Source of the DNA: Methylobacterium sp.
Lineage (GTDB): Bacteria; Pseudomonadota; Alphaproteobacteria; Rhizobiales; Beijerinckiaceae
NCBI GenBank assembly: GCA_020253445.1
Contig: JADCBP010000005.1
Location: forward strand, 372,001-436,000
DNA: 64,000 bases
Reading direction: 5' to 3'
The notes below the pieces were generated by a model, which was not told the origin of the DNA, ran no database searches, and was given only the letters and a program-made list of their open reading frames with translations. This document shows, in pieces, positions 18,126 through 27,169 of this stretch. The position numbers were made by a program, and so were the translations under genes. Every line of letters starts with the position of its first letter. The first letter of the stretch is position 1.

Positions 18126-19117
18126 CGCAGGTCGCGCGCCTTTCCCCGGAACACATAATAGCTGAAGGCCGTATAGCCCGCGATGAAGGGCAGCACGAAC
18201 ACCGCCCCGAGCAGGATGATCCAGAGGCTTTCCGGCGCGCTCGCCGCATCGGTGATGGTCAGCCGTTCCGGCACGATATAGGGGTAGAAGGAATAGGCGA
18301 GCCCCAGGAAGCCGAGCGTGAAAAGCGCCATCGCCCCCAGGAAAGGCGCGATGTCGAGGCTGTGATCCGCGCGTGGCATGCGCTTCAGGAACACCCAGAG
18401 TGCCAGGAAGAGCGCGCCGGTCATGATCGGGATGGGCAGCAGCCCGATGATGTTCGGGAAGCTGAACCAGCGCTCGAAGATGCGCGGAGACACAAGTGGC
18501 GTTGCGATCGACACGGCAATCATGCTCACAAGCGTCAGCAGAAGCGTCGCCCGCGCCCAGCGCACGGCGCGCGCCTGCAACGGCCCCTCGGTCTTGGCGA
18601 GAAGCCATGTGGAACCCACAAAGGCGTAAGAGGCAGCAAGGCCGAAACCGGCGGCGATCGCGAAGATTTCCGGCCAGAAACCGGGCTTGAACCCCATGAT
18701 GTAGCGCCCGAGCATGTAGCCCTGCGTGAGGGCCGTCAGCAGCGAGCCGCCGATGAAGGCCCAGTCCCAGGCGCCCTGATAGCGCAACTGCGCCTTCACG
18801 CGGAATTCGAAGGCCACGCCCCGCAAGGTGAGGCCGAGGAGCATCAGCGCCACGGGAAGGTAAAGTTCCGTGAGGATCAGCCCATGCGCGGCCGGAAAGG
18901 CCACGAGCAAAAGGCCGATCCCCAGCACCAGCCACGTTTCGTTCGCATCCCAGAACGGGCCGATGGTCGCGATCATCCGGTCGCGCTCGGCGCGGTTGCC
19001 CCGCGCCATCAGCATGCCGACGCCGAGATCGTAACCGTCGAGGATGACATAGGCGAGGATCGATACCGCCATCAGGCCGGCAAAGATCAGCGGCAGGTGA
19101 TCGGCGATGAGCGTCAT
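18116..19117 (-). CDS. cydB: Cytochrome bd-type ubiquinol oxidase subunit II
   Basis: A 333-residue integral membrane protein with about eight or nine helices. Subunit II signatures are visible: VILDGYDLGVG, GPFWDANETWLV and LRGVAFEFR. It forms the quinol oxidase with CydA in the inner membrane, reducing oxygen to water with high affinity. The ATG at 19117 was chosen because the cydA stop region supplies GGAG eight bases upstream; a GTG at 19126 is also possible and overlaps the cydA stop. Confidence 0.96.
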   Translation of the reverse strand: MTLIADHLPLIFAGLMAVSILAYVILDGYDLGVGMLMARGNRAERDRMIATIGPFWDANETWLVLGIGLLLVAFPAAHGLILTELYLPVALMLLGLTLRGVAFEFRVKAQLRYQGAWDWAFIGGSLLTALTQGYMLGRYIMGFKPGFWPEIFAIAAGFGLAASYAFVGSTWLLAKTEGPLQARAVRWARATLLLTLVSMIAVSIATPLVSPRIFERWFSFPNIIGLLPIPIMTGALFLALWVFLKRMPRADHSLDIAPFLGAMALFTLGFLGLAYSFYPYIVPERLTITDAASAPESLWIILLGAVFVLPFIAGYTAFSYYVFRGKARDLRYD

Positions 19118-19122
19118 GGCCG

Positions 19123-20481
19123 TCACTCCGCCGGTTGCAGGCGCACGGGCGCGGGCATCGGCGCCGGCGTCGGGTTCCCGCCCTTTTTCGCAAGGTGGAA
19201 CAATACCGAGACATAGGCGACAAGCAGCACCACATAGATCGCGAGATACATGGCGAGCGTCGTGCCGATCATGCCGGCAGGCACGGCGGAAGCGGCCTGC
19301 GCGGTGGTGAGCACGCCCGTCACCAGCCAGGGCTGCCGCCCGATCTCGGTGACATACCAGCCGGCGAGCGTGGCGATCCAGCCGGAGAAGGTCATCGCCA
19401 CGAAGCCATAGGCGAGAAGCCGGGGCAGGTGCCCGCGTCGCCAGAGGAAGTAGCTGCCGACCCAGCTGATCGCGAGCATGGCCAGGCCCATCCCCACCAT
19501 CACGCGGAAGGCATAGAAGACCGGCGCGACGGGCGGGTGCTTGCCTTCAAACGCGTTCAGGCCCGGCACCACGCCGGCGGGATCATGCTTCAGGATCAGG
19601 CTCGCGCCATTGGGAATTTCGATCGCGTAATCGTTGCGCCGCTCTCGCTCGTTGGGAATCGCGAAGAGCACGAGCGGCACGTTTCCACGCGTCTCCCAGT
19701 TGCCCTCCATGGCCGCCACCTTGGCAGGCTGATGTTCCAGCGTGTTGAGGCCGTGGAGATCGCCCACGAGGATCTGAACCGGGATCAGCACCGCGCCGAG
19801 TGTCACGCCGAGGCGAAGGGCGACAGCGACATCGCGCCCCTGATCGCCGCGCAGCCAGCGCCAGGCCGAGAGACCGGCGATGAGGAAGGCGCAGGTGAGC
19901 CCCGAGGCCAGCAGCATATGCGCGAGGCGATAGGGCATGGAGGGGTTGAAGACGATCGCCCACCAATCCGTGGCATGCGCCACGCCGTTGCGCAGTTCGA
20001 AACCGGCAGGCGTGTGCATCCACGAATTCAGCACGAGGATCCAGAAGGCGGACATCGTGGTGCCGAAGGCGACGAGGAAGGTCGCCATGGTATGCACCCA
20101 GTTCGGCACGCGGCGGAAGCCGAAAAGCATGATGCCAAGAAAGGTCGCCTCGAGGAAGAAGGCCGTCAGAACCTCATAGGCCAGAAGCGGGCCGGCGATG
20201 TTCCCGACGCGCTCCATGAAGCCCGGCCAGTTCGTGCCGAACTGGAAGCTCATGGTGATGCCGGAGACCACGCCCAGCGCGAATGAGAGCGCGAACACCT
20301 TCACGAAGAACCGGTAGGCGTTCATCCACGCCTCGTCCTGCGTGGCGTTGAAGCGCAGCTTGATGAAGAGCAGCACCCAGCCCAGCGCGATGGTGATGGT
20401 GGGGAAGAGAATGTGAAACGAGATATTCGCGCCGAACTGGATGCGGGCGAGCAGGATCGGGTCCAGAGAATTCGGTTCCAT
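19123..20481 (-). CDS. cydA: Cytochrome bd-type ubiquinol oxidase subunit I (cyanide-insensitive-like)
   Basis: A 452-residue haem-bearing subunit. The N-terminal haem histidine region is QFGANISFHILFPT, and the signature GRQPWLVTGVL is present. The quinol-binding loop between the middle helices is short, and the total length is below that of E. coli CydA. This fits the CIO/CydA short-Q-loop branch common in alphaproteobacteria. It follows a GbsR/MarR regulator gene by 5 bases and precedes cydB, forming a three-gene operon. The branch assignment is inference from length. Confidence 0.96.
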   Translation of the reverse strand: MEPNSLDPILLARIQFGANISFHILFPTITIALGWVLLFIKLRFNATQDEAWMNAYRFFVKVFALSFALGVVSGITMSFQFGTNWPGFMERVGNIAGPLLAYEVLTAFFLEATFLGIMLFGFRRVPNWVHTMATFLVAFGTTMSAFWILVLNSWMHTPAGFELRNGVAHATDWWAIVFNPSMPYRLAHMLLASGLTCAFLIAGLSAWRWLRGDQGRDVAVALRLGVTLGAVLIPVQILVGDLHGLNTLEHQPAKVAAMEGNWETRGNVPLVLFAIPNERERRNDYAIEIPNGASLILKHDPAGVVPGLNAFEGKHPPVAPVFYAFRVMVGMGLAMLAISWVGSYFLWRRGHLPRLLAYGFVAMTFSGWIATLAGWYVTEIGRQPWLVTGVLTTAQAASAVPAGMIGTTLAMYLAIYVVLLVAYVSVLFHLAKKGGNPTPAPMPAPVRLQPAE

Positions 20482-20486
20482 GGATG

Positions 20487-21065
20487 TCAGCCTTCCTTGC
20501 CGGCGGGGTTGCGCTTGCCGCCTGGCAGCGCGAAGAGCCGGTCCTTCATGTCGAGCACCTTCACGATCTTCGAACCGAGGCTCAGGAGCTGGATGAGCCG
20601 CTCGGTCTCGAGCTTCTGCACATCGGCGTACCAATTCGTGAGCAGCTCGATGAGTTCATGCATCTCGCGGATGCGCGCCTGCGCGTGCCGCTCGCTCTCG
20701 CTTTCGGGCGAGCGCATCAGCAATTCGCGCAGCACGGAGAGGGTCGGGTCGATCTCGCGCTTCTTTCGCTCATCCACCAGCGTGCGGACGATGGCGTAGA
20801 TATCCTCGGGCGTATGGAAGAATTCACGCCGGTCACCCGGGATGGAACGCTGCCGCAGCAGGTTCCAGCTCTGCAATTCCTTGATGCCCATGGAGACGTT
20901 GGAGCGAGAGATGCCGAGCCGCTCCACGATGTCGTCGGCGCAGAGCGGCCGCTCGGCAATAAAGAGCACGGCATAGATCTGCCCTACCGTGCGGTTGATG
21001 CCCCATCGGCTGCCCATCTCGCCGAAATGGAGGACGAAAGCTTCACAGAGCGGAGGCAGGGTCAT
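20487..21065 (-). CDS. GbsR/MarR family transcriptional regulator
   Basis: A 192-residue DNA-binding protein. The winged-helix part spans about residues 20-90, with NRTVGQIYAVLFIAERPL and the recognition region LGISRSNVSMGIKELQ, typical of the GbsR-type MarR subgroup. A C-terminal helical region (about 110-180) is likely for dimerisation. It is the first gene of the cydAB transcription unit, so control of the bd oxidase and of itself is likely. A perfect palindrome lies 15 bases before its start codon. The inducing signal is unknown. Confidence 0.92.
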   Translation of the reverse strand: MTLPPLCEAFVLHFGEMGSRWGINRTVGQIYAVLFIAERPLCADDIVERLGISRSNVSMGIKELQSWNLLRQRSIPGDRREFFHTPEDIYAIVRTLVDERKKREIDPTLSVLRELLMRSPESESERHAQARIREMHELIELLTNWYADVQKLETERLIQLLSLGSKIVKVLDMKDRLFALPGGKRNPAGKEG

Positions 21066-21080
21066 GGGTCAGATCCTGAA

Positions 21081-21124
21081 TTTTCAGATGTTTCTGAAAA
21101 TGGAGAATCCTTGATCCATGTCAA
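21081..21124 (-). promoter_or_regulatory. Candidate promoter and operator of the regulator-cydAB operon
   Basis: A perfect inverted repeat TTTTCAGA-TGTT-TCTGAAAA spans 21081-21100, extended by one A/T pair on each side. Reading on the minus strand, a consensus -35 TTGACA lies at 21119-21124, and the palindrome covers the expected -10 region about 16-18 bases downstream. This is the geometry of an autorepressor site and it sits directly before the GbsR/MarR gene. The DNA pattern is seen; the protein-site match is inference. Confidence 0.6.
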
Positions 21125-21604
21125 GGGCTAGCCCTGTCGCAGGCCTAAGCCGCGCTCTGGCCATCACGGCATACTGGCGGGTGATTGTCCTGATCCTTCC
21201 GGCATTTACCGCTTTCTGCCATGCGCCCTCCGGTCCGGTTTCCGCCGCATCGCCACCTGCTTCGAGAAAACCGCCGAAAATTTCCTCGCCGCCCTGCGGT
21301 TCGCGTCCGTTCGCATCTGGCTAAGCAGGGATGGGTCCACGGCCCAGGGTGAGGACCCATGAAATCGGATGCCACCTGCCCGCCTTCGCTTTACCCGGCG
21401 GAGCAACCCTATCGAGATCGGAACAATTGCCCTTTGCCCGATGACCATGGGCCTGATCTCGCTCTCGGGCCGAATACCGGCAAGGACCTTGCGCAAGGCT
21501 TTGCCGGTGATTCGGAGCTTCGGCTTCCCGTCGATCCGCCCGCCGCACGGAGTCGATGCGCGACAAAAAAGGGTGCCTTCGCTCAAAAGAGCCGAATGAT
21601 CGGT

Positions 21605-21654
21605 GTTCACCGCTGTGAACGCTTTATTCGCCGGAACGTTCGGCATCGTGAACG
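21605..21654. promoter_or_regulatory. Two inverted repeats upstream of the mrp promoter (candidate activator sites)
   Basis: GTTCAC-N4-GTGAAC occupies 21605-21620, and CGTTC-N8-GAACG occupies 21637-21654. Their centres are 33 bases apart, close to three helical turns. Both share GTTC/GAAC half-sites. They lie about 50-100 bases upstream of a sigma-54-like -24/-12 element, where an NtrC-type activator would bind. The rest of the 600-base region between the cyd operator and here shows no gene I can support. Confidence 0.45.
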
Positions 21655-21706
21655 ACACCACGGCCGAAAATCAATCAAGACATTGATATAACAAGAATTT
21701 TTATCT

Positions 21707-21722
21707 TGGCACGCTGCTTGGA
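21707..21722 (+). promoter_or_regulatory. Candidate sigma-54 promoter of the mrp operon
   Basis: TGGCACG-N4-TTGGA matches the -24 element of sigma-54 promoters exactly. It matches the -12 element except for GC to GG, with the correct spacing between the two. It is 89 bases before the chosen mrpA ATG. The operon it would drive ends in a GAFTGA-containing sigma-54 activator, which raises its plausibility. The mismatch in the -12 GC keeps confidence moderate. Confidence 0.5.
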
Positions 21723-21810
21723 AAGGTTGTGTTCCACAAAAGCGGAGCCATGCCTTGAACAAGAGCCGATCCGAAACATGGGCAGCGCGGAAGACAGCAG
21801 AGGGCATGCC

Positions 21811-24168
21811 ATGCCTGGCCTGACAACCCTTGCCCTGATCGGGCCGCTGATGATCGGTGTGGCCGGTGCGATCCTTCTGGCGCTTCTCCCGATCCGTCGG
21901 CCCGCTATGGCCGCGAGCCTGGCCGCTCTCGCATGTCTTGCGCTTTACCTGCCGATGTTGCCGGTGATTTCGGCCGGAGGAAGCCTCTTCGCGGCGTTCT
22001 GGGGATCAACGAGTCTCGGGATTGTCGGCGGATTGCGGCTCGACGGCCTCAGCCTGATCTTCACCCTGCTCATCACCGGCATCGGCGCGCTCATCTTCAT
22101 TTATGCGGCTGGTTATCTGTCGGAAGATCCGCGCCAGAAGCGTCTGGTGGTCTTCCTCCTCGTCTTCATGATCGCGATGCTCGGCGCGGTGACGGCCGAT
22201 GACGTCATTCTGCTCTTCGTGTTCTGGGAACTAACCAGCCTCGCCTCGTTCTTCCTCGTGGGCTACAAGCACGAGAGCCTGAAGGCCCGGAAGGCGGCGT
22301 TGCAGGCGCTGCTCGTGACAGGCAGCGGCGGCCTTGCCCTGCTTGCGGGGCTTATCCTCGTTTCGATTGCGGCCGGCACGACCAGCCTCTCGGGCATCCT
22401 CTCGGCGCGCGAAGCCGTGCTGGCGCATGCGGCCGCAGCACCGGCGATGCTGTTGATCATCCTCGGCTGCTTCACGAAATCGGCGCAGGTTCCGTTCCAT
22501 TTCTGGCTTCCCAACGCGATGGCCGCGCCAACGCCCGTCAGCGCCTATCTCCATTCCGCCACGATGGTGAAGCTCGGGATCTACCTCCTCGCCCGGCTGA
22601 ACCCGCTCTACCAGAACGAGGTGCTCTGGCAGGGAATTCTGACGTTCTTCGGGGTTGCGACAGCGGTCACCGGCGCCGTTCTGGCGTTCCGTGAAACCGA
22701 CCTCAAGCGCGTGCTGGCCTACACGACCGTGACAGCCCTGGGCACGCTTACCATGCTGATCGGCATCGCGCCGGCGCTCTCGATCACCGCGGCGATGACC
22801 TTCCTGGTGGTCCATGCCTTCTACAAGGCGGCGCTCTTCATGGTCGCGGGCATCATCGACCACGAGACGGGAACGCGGGACGCCGCTTCGCTGGGCGGCT
22901 TGCGGCGCCACATGCCGCTCACAACCGTCGCGGCCCTGCTCGCGGCCTTTTCCATGGCCGGGCTGCCGCCGTTCGTGGGCTTTGTTGCGAAGGAGCTGAT
23001 CTATGAAGCCAAGCTGGAACTGGGCCAGACCGCCGCTTTCCTGATCCTCGGGAGCTTCCTCGTGAACGCCGCAACCGTGGCCATCGCGTGCGTGCTCTCC
23101 TGGCGGGTTTTCTTCGGCGAAGCGCGCGGTTTCACCCAAGCGCCGCATGATCCGCCCAAGACCATGCTGGCCGGTCCCATCCTGCTCGCGATCCTTGGGC
23201 TGGTGGCGGGCGGGCTGCCCACCGCCTTCGGGAACGCGCTGATCGATCCCGCCGTCACGGTCGTCCTCGGTCGCCCGGCGGAGGTCACGCTGAAGCTCTG
23301 GCATGGCTTCAACCTGGTGCTGGCTTTGAGCGCAGCGACCATGGCCCTCGGCGTGCTGTTCTATCTTTCCTGGGAGCGGATCGTGCCACGCCTCCGGAGC
23401 CTTGAAGCGATGGACCGATACGGTCCCGCGGTGGGCTACGAGCGGCTGCTTGCGCAGGTGATTGCGGGAGCGGAGACGGTCACAACCACCATCCAGCACG
23501 GCTCGCTGCGCGGTTACATCCGGACCCTGTTTCTTGTCATCGCGACCGCATGCATCGGGACGTTGATCATCCGGGGTGGATTTGCCTGGCCAAGGTTGGA
23601 GGCCCCCGTTGATCCGCGTCTGGGCATTGCCTTGTTGATCATCGTGGGCGCGATCGCAGTCATGGTGGCGCGGACCTCCATTCAGGCGGTCCTGGCCATG
23701 GGGCTGGTCGGCTTTGCGACCGCGCTGATCTTCCTGTCCTTTGGCGCGCCGGACGTCGCCTTCACGCAGTTCGCGGTGGAGACGCTGCTGGTCGTGATCC
23801 TTGCAACGGCCTTGATGCGCCTGCCGCTGCGGCGTCGCGACCTTCGGACGGGCCACGAGAAGACGGTCGATCTCGCCGTTGCGCTCGGGGGCGGATTGGC
23901 TGTTGCACTGATGCTGGCCGCGGTGCTCGCGAGCCCCTTCGACCCGCGCCTCTCGCTGTGGTTCGGGGCCGAGAGCGTCCCTTCTGCCCATGGCCGGAAT
24001 GTCGTGAATGTCATTCTCGTGGATTTCCGCGCGCTTGACACCCTCGGCGAGATCACGGTGCTGGCCATTGCCGCCTTCGCTGTCGTGGCCCTGCTCCGGC
24101 GCACGCCCGAAACGCCCGAAAAGGCGTCCCAATCCCCGAACCTTGCGAAGTCCGAGGGCTCCCGATGA
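21811..24168 (+). CDS. mrpA: Mrp cation/proton antiporter subunit A
   Basis: A 785-residue polytopic protein homologous to NuoL of complex I. The proton-channel core has [18 protein letters not shown] (key Glu and Lys) and [31 protein letters not shown] in split view. The C-terminal part has the MbhD-like segment [18 protein letters not shown] and an MbhE-like stretch with [14 protein letters not shown]. It works with subunits B-G as one Na+(K+)/H+ antiporter for pH and salt homeostasis. MrpB is separate, so this is the A/B-split arrangement. The ATG at 21811 has AGAGG upstream; ATG 21778 would add eleven residues. Confidence 0.95.
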   Translation: MPGLTTLALIGPLMIGVAGAILLALLPIRRPAMAASLAALACLALYLPMLPVISAGGSLFAAFWGSTSLGIVGGLRLDGLSLIFTLLITGIGALIFIYAAGYLSEDPRQKRLVVFLLVFMIAMLGAVTADDVILLFVFWELTSLASFFLVGYKHESLKARKAALQALLVTGSGGLALLAGLILVSIAAGTTSLSGILSAREAVLAHAAAAPAMLLIILGCFTKSAQVPFHFWLPNAMAAPTPVSAYLHSATMVKLGIYLLARLNPLYQNEVLWQGILTFFGVATAVTGAVLAFRETDLKRVLAYTTVTALGTLTMLIGIAPALSITAAMTFLVVHAFYKAALFMVAGIIDHETGTRDAASLGGLRRHMPLTTVAALLAAFSMAGLPPFVGFVAKELIYEAKLELGQTAAFLILGSFLVNAATVAIACVLSWRVFFGEARGFTQAPHDPPKTMLAGPILLAILGLVAGGLPTAFGNALIDPAVTVVLGRPAEVTLKLWHGFNLVLALSAATMALGVLFYLSWERIVPRLRSLEAMDRYGPAVGYERLLAQVIAGAETVTTTIQHGSLRGYIRTLFLVIATACIGTLIIRGGFAWPRLEAPVDPRLGIALLIIVGAIAVMVARTSIQAVLAMGLVGFATALIFLSFGAPDVAFTQFAVETLLVVILATALMRLPLRRRDLRTGHEKTVDLAVALGGGLAVALMLAAVLASPFDPRLSLWFGAESVPSAHGRNVVNVILVDFRALDTLGEITVLAIAAFAVVALLRRTPETPEKASQSPNLAKSEGSR

Positions 24169-24598
24169 ACCCGTCCCTGATCCTCAGGACATCCGCGCCG
24201 CTGCTGCTCTGGGTGCCGATCTTCGTCTCGCTCTATGTGCTGGTGCGTGGCCATAATGATCCCGGCGGCGGCTTCATCGGAGGTCTGCTGGCCGCAGGCG
24301 GCATCCTGTTCTTCGCGATTGCGCGCGGCCCGGACGCGGCACGACGCGTCTTGAGGCTTTCGCCGGTGAGCTGGTGCGCGATCGGCGTGCTGGTGGCCCT
24401 CGCCAGTGGCCTTCCGGCGCTGCTCGCGCCCGGCCAGGCCTATCTCACGCATCTCTGGTGGTTCCCGAATATGGGCGTGACCCTGCCGCTGAGCACGGCT
24501 CTGGTCTTCGATGTCGGCGTCTATTTCACAGTGATCGGCACGGTGAGCGCGCTTTTCCTCGCGTTGGTGGAACTCGACAAGAGCGGGCAGAGCGCGTG

Positions 24599-24599
<1 letters not shown>
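24165..24599 (+). CDS. mrpB: Mrp antiporter subunit B
   Basis: A 144-residue membrane protein with four helices and the MnhB signature [36 protein letters not shown] segment lies near the C-terminus. It is an essential small subunit of the Mrp complex. The ATG overlaps the mrpA stop (ATGA) and its stop overlaps the mrpC ATG (TGATG), so translation of mrpA-B-C is coupled. Confidence 0.95.
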
Positions 24600-25008
<409 letters not shown>

Positions 25009-25009
<1 letters not shown>

Positions 25010-26532
25010 TGGCCCTGCTGCTTGTGGCCCCGATCCTGATCCCGCTTCTGGCGGCAGCCCTCACGGCCCTGTTCTGGCACCGCCCGGAAGTGCAACGGCC
25101 GATCGGGCTCGCTGCTTCGGCGGCCTTGCTCGGCGCTGCGCTCATGCTGCTCGCCCGCACAGCCGATGGCGCGGTGCTGGTGACCCAGATGGGCAACTGG
25201 GCCGCACCTTTCGGGATCAGCCTCGTGATCGACCTGTTCTCCGCGATCATGCTGGTGATCACCGGCCTGATGGCATTGGCCGTTTCGATCTATGCGTTGG
25301 GGCCGGCCTCGATCGAGCGCGACCGCGCCGGGTTCCAGCCGCTTTTTCACAGCCTCATCCTTGGTGTCTGCGGCTCTTTTTCGACCGGCGATATCTTCAA
25401 CCTCTATGTCTGGTTCGAAGTGATGCTGATCGCCTCCTTTGGCCTTCTCGTGCTGGAGCGCACGCGCGAGCAGCTGGATGGCGGCATCCGCTATGTGGTG
25501 CTCAACCTGATCGGCACCACGATGTTCCTGCTCGCGGTGGGCCTGCTCTACGGCCTGACGGGGACGCTGAACTTCGCGGATCTCGCCCGCATCGCGCCGA
25601 CCGTCGAGAACCAGGGGGCTCTGGCGGCGGTGGGCATGCTGCTTCTGGTCGCGTTCGGCGCGAAGGCGGCCCTGTTCCCGCTCTTCAACTGGCTGCCTGC
25701 CGCCTATCACACCGCCTCGATGCCGGTGGCGGCCATCTTCGCGGCATTGCTCACCAAGGTCGGCGTCTACGCGATCATCCGGATCTTCACGCTGGTCTTC
25801 GCCCATGAGGCCGGGTTTTTTGGCCCCGTCTTCCTCGCTGTCGCGGTGGCCACGATGGTCACCGGGGTGCTGGGCGCCGCCATGCACTACGACATCCGGA
25901 AGATCCTGTCGTTCCACATCATCAGCCAGATTGGCTACATGCTGGTGGGCGTTGCGCTGATGACGCCACTCGCGATCGCCGGCAGCATTCTCTACATCGT
26001 CCACCACATCATCGTGAAGGCGAACCTGTTCCTGCTGGCCGGGGCGATCCGGCAGGAAACCGGGTCATTCGCCCTGAAACGGATCGGCGGGCTCTGGGCG
26101 ATCAAGCCGCTGCTGGGGGTGATGTTCCTCGTTCCGGCCCTGTCGCTGGCGGGCATTCCGCCGCTCTCCGGCTTCTGGGGCAAGCTGGTTGTCATCCGCT
26201 CGGGCCTTGAGGCGGAAGCCTACTGGCTCGCCGGCATCGCGCTCGCGGTGGGCGTTCTCACGCTCTACTCGATGATCAAGATCTGGAACGAGGCCTTCTG
26301 GAAGGCTCTGCCGGAGGATGGGCCGTCGCCCCTGCCCTGGAACGCGCGCGAGCGGCTCGCGACCTATGCGCCAATCGTCGTGCTCGGCGGAATGACCATC
26401 ACCATCGGTCTTCTCACCGAGCCCTTCGCGGCGCTCTCGATCGAGGCCGCGGAAAGCCTCCTCGACCGGAATGCCTATATCGCAGCCGTGCTCGGCCCTG
26501 ACGCTTCCCGCCTTGCGGAGATCAAGCCATGA
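25009..26532 (+). CDS. mrpD: Mrp antiporter subunit D
   Basis: A 507-residue NuoN/M-like antiporter subunit with about fourteen helices. Conserved proton-path residues appear in NLYVWFEVMLIASFGLL, in the KAALFPLFNWLPAAYHTA segment and in HIISQIGYMLVG. The ATG at 25009 has a consensus AGGAGG seven bases upstream, and GTG 25006 is less likely. It partners MrpA in the Mrp complex. Its stop overlaps the mrpE ATG. Confidence 0.95.
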
Positions 26533-26885
26533 CCGATCCTGTTCCAGCGCGGCCCGGGCGCCATTCCATCCTCGGTTGGGTCCGGGTGGCCACCACCTTT
26601 GCTGCAGAACTCGTGCTCTCCGCCTGGGCCACGATCAAGGCCGTGCTGAGCCCGCCGGAGAAGCTCCGCCCCGCGATCCTCGCCGTCCCCCTCGATGTCC
26701 GCTCGGAGGGTGGCATCACGCTCTTTGCCAGCATGGTGACACTGACCCCGGGCACCACAAGCCTCGAGGTCTCGCCCGATGCCACGCAGCTTTACGTGCA
26801 TGTGATGGACGCCCCGGACCATGCAGCCGCCATCGCGGCGATGAAATCCACGCTCGAAGCCCGCGCCCGGGAGGTTCTGCCATGA
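26529..26885 (+). CDS. mrpE: Mrp antiporter subunit E, short form
   Basis: A 118-residue protein aligned with the C-terminal two thirds of MrpE: AILAVPLDVRSEGGITLFAS, MVTLTPGTTSLEVSPD and LYVHVMD are the diagnostic blocks. MrpE proteins are usually about 160 residues and start with a pair of transmembrane helices. Here the N-terminus is a short polar stretch followed by a single helix (about residues 15-40). The ATG overlaps the mrpD stop, so a longer form in this frame would have to run inside mrpD. The shortening appears genuine. Confidence 0.88.
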   Translation: MTDPVPARPGRHSILGWVRVATTFAAELVLSAWATIKAVLSPPEKLRPAILAVPLDVRSEGGITLFASMVTLTPGTTSLEVSPDATQLYVHVMDAPDHAAAIAAMKSTLEARAREVLP

Positions 26886-27169
26886 CGCTGCTGATGCTCT
26901 GCAAGGGGGTCGCGATTGGCCTCGTTTCGCTTTCCGTCCTCGCGGTTGGCTGGCGCCTGCTGCGCGGGCCCTCCACCGCAGACCGGGTGATTGCCACCGA
27001 CATGCTCGGGCTTCTGGGCATCTGCATCGCGGCGCTCGTGGCGGGCGTGACCGGGTCTCAGGCCTTTCTCGATGTCGCCTTCGGGATCGCGCTCTTCGGT
27101 TTCCTGACAGCCGTAGCCTTCAGCGCCCTTCTCGAGCGCGTGAGCGCGGGGCGGGAGCCTACGGAATGA
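26882..27169 (+). CDS. mrpF: Mrp antiporter subunit F
   Basis: A 95-residue protein with three transmembrane helices. The conserved block RLLRGPSTADRVIATDMLGLLGI identifies MrpF/MnhF (quoted in part here). It overlaps both neighbours by four bases (ATGA), keeping the tight coupling of the operon. Confidence 0.93.
   Translation: MTLLMLCKGVAIGLVSLSVLAVGWRLLRGPSTADRVIATDMLGLLGICIAALVAGVTGSQAFLDVAFGIALFGFLTAVAFSALLERVSAGREPTE

Noticed and set aside
21359-21691. A 110-residue plus-strand frame between the cyd regulator and mrpA
   Set aside because: No Shine-Dalgarno, no domain, overlaps candidate activator sites; treated as intergenic.
22231-24132. A 633-residue open frame opposite mrpA
   Set aside because: Charged composition without family motifs; mrpA in the other strand has full family support.
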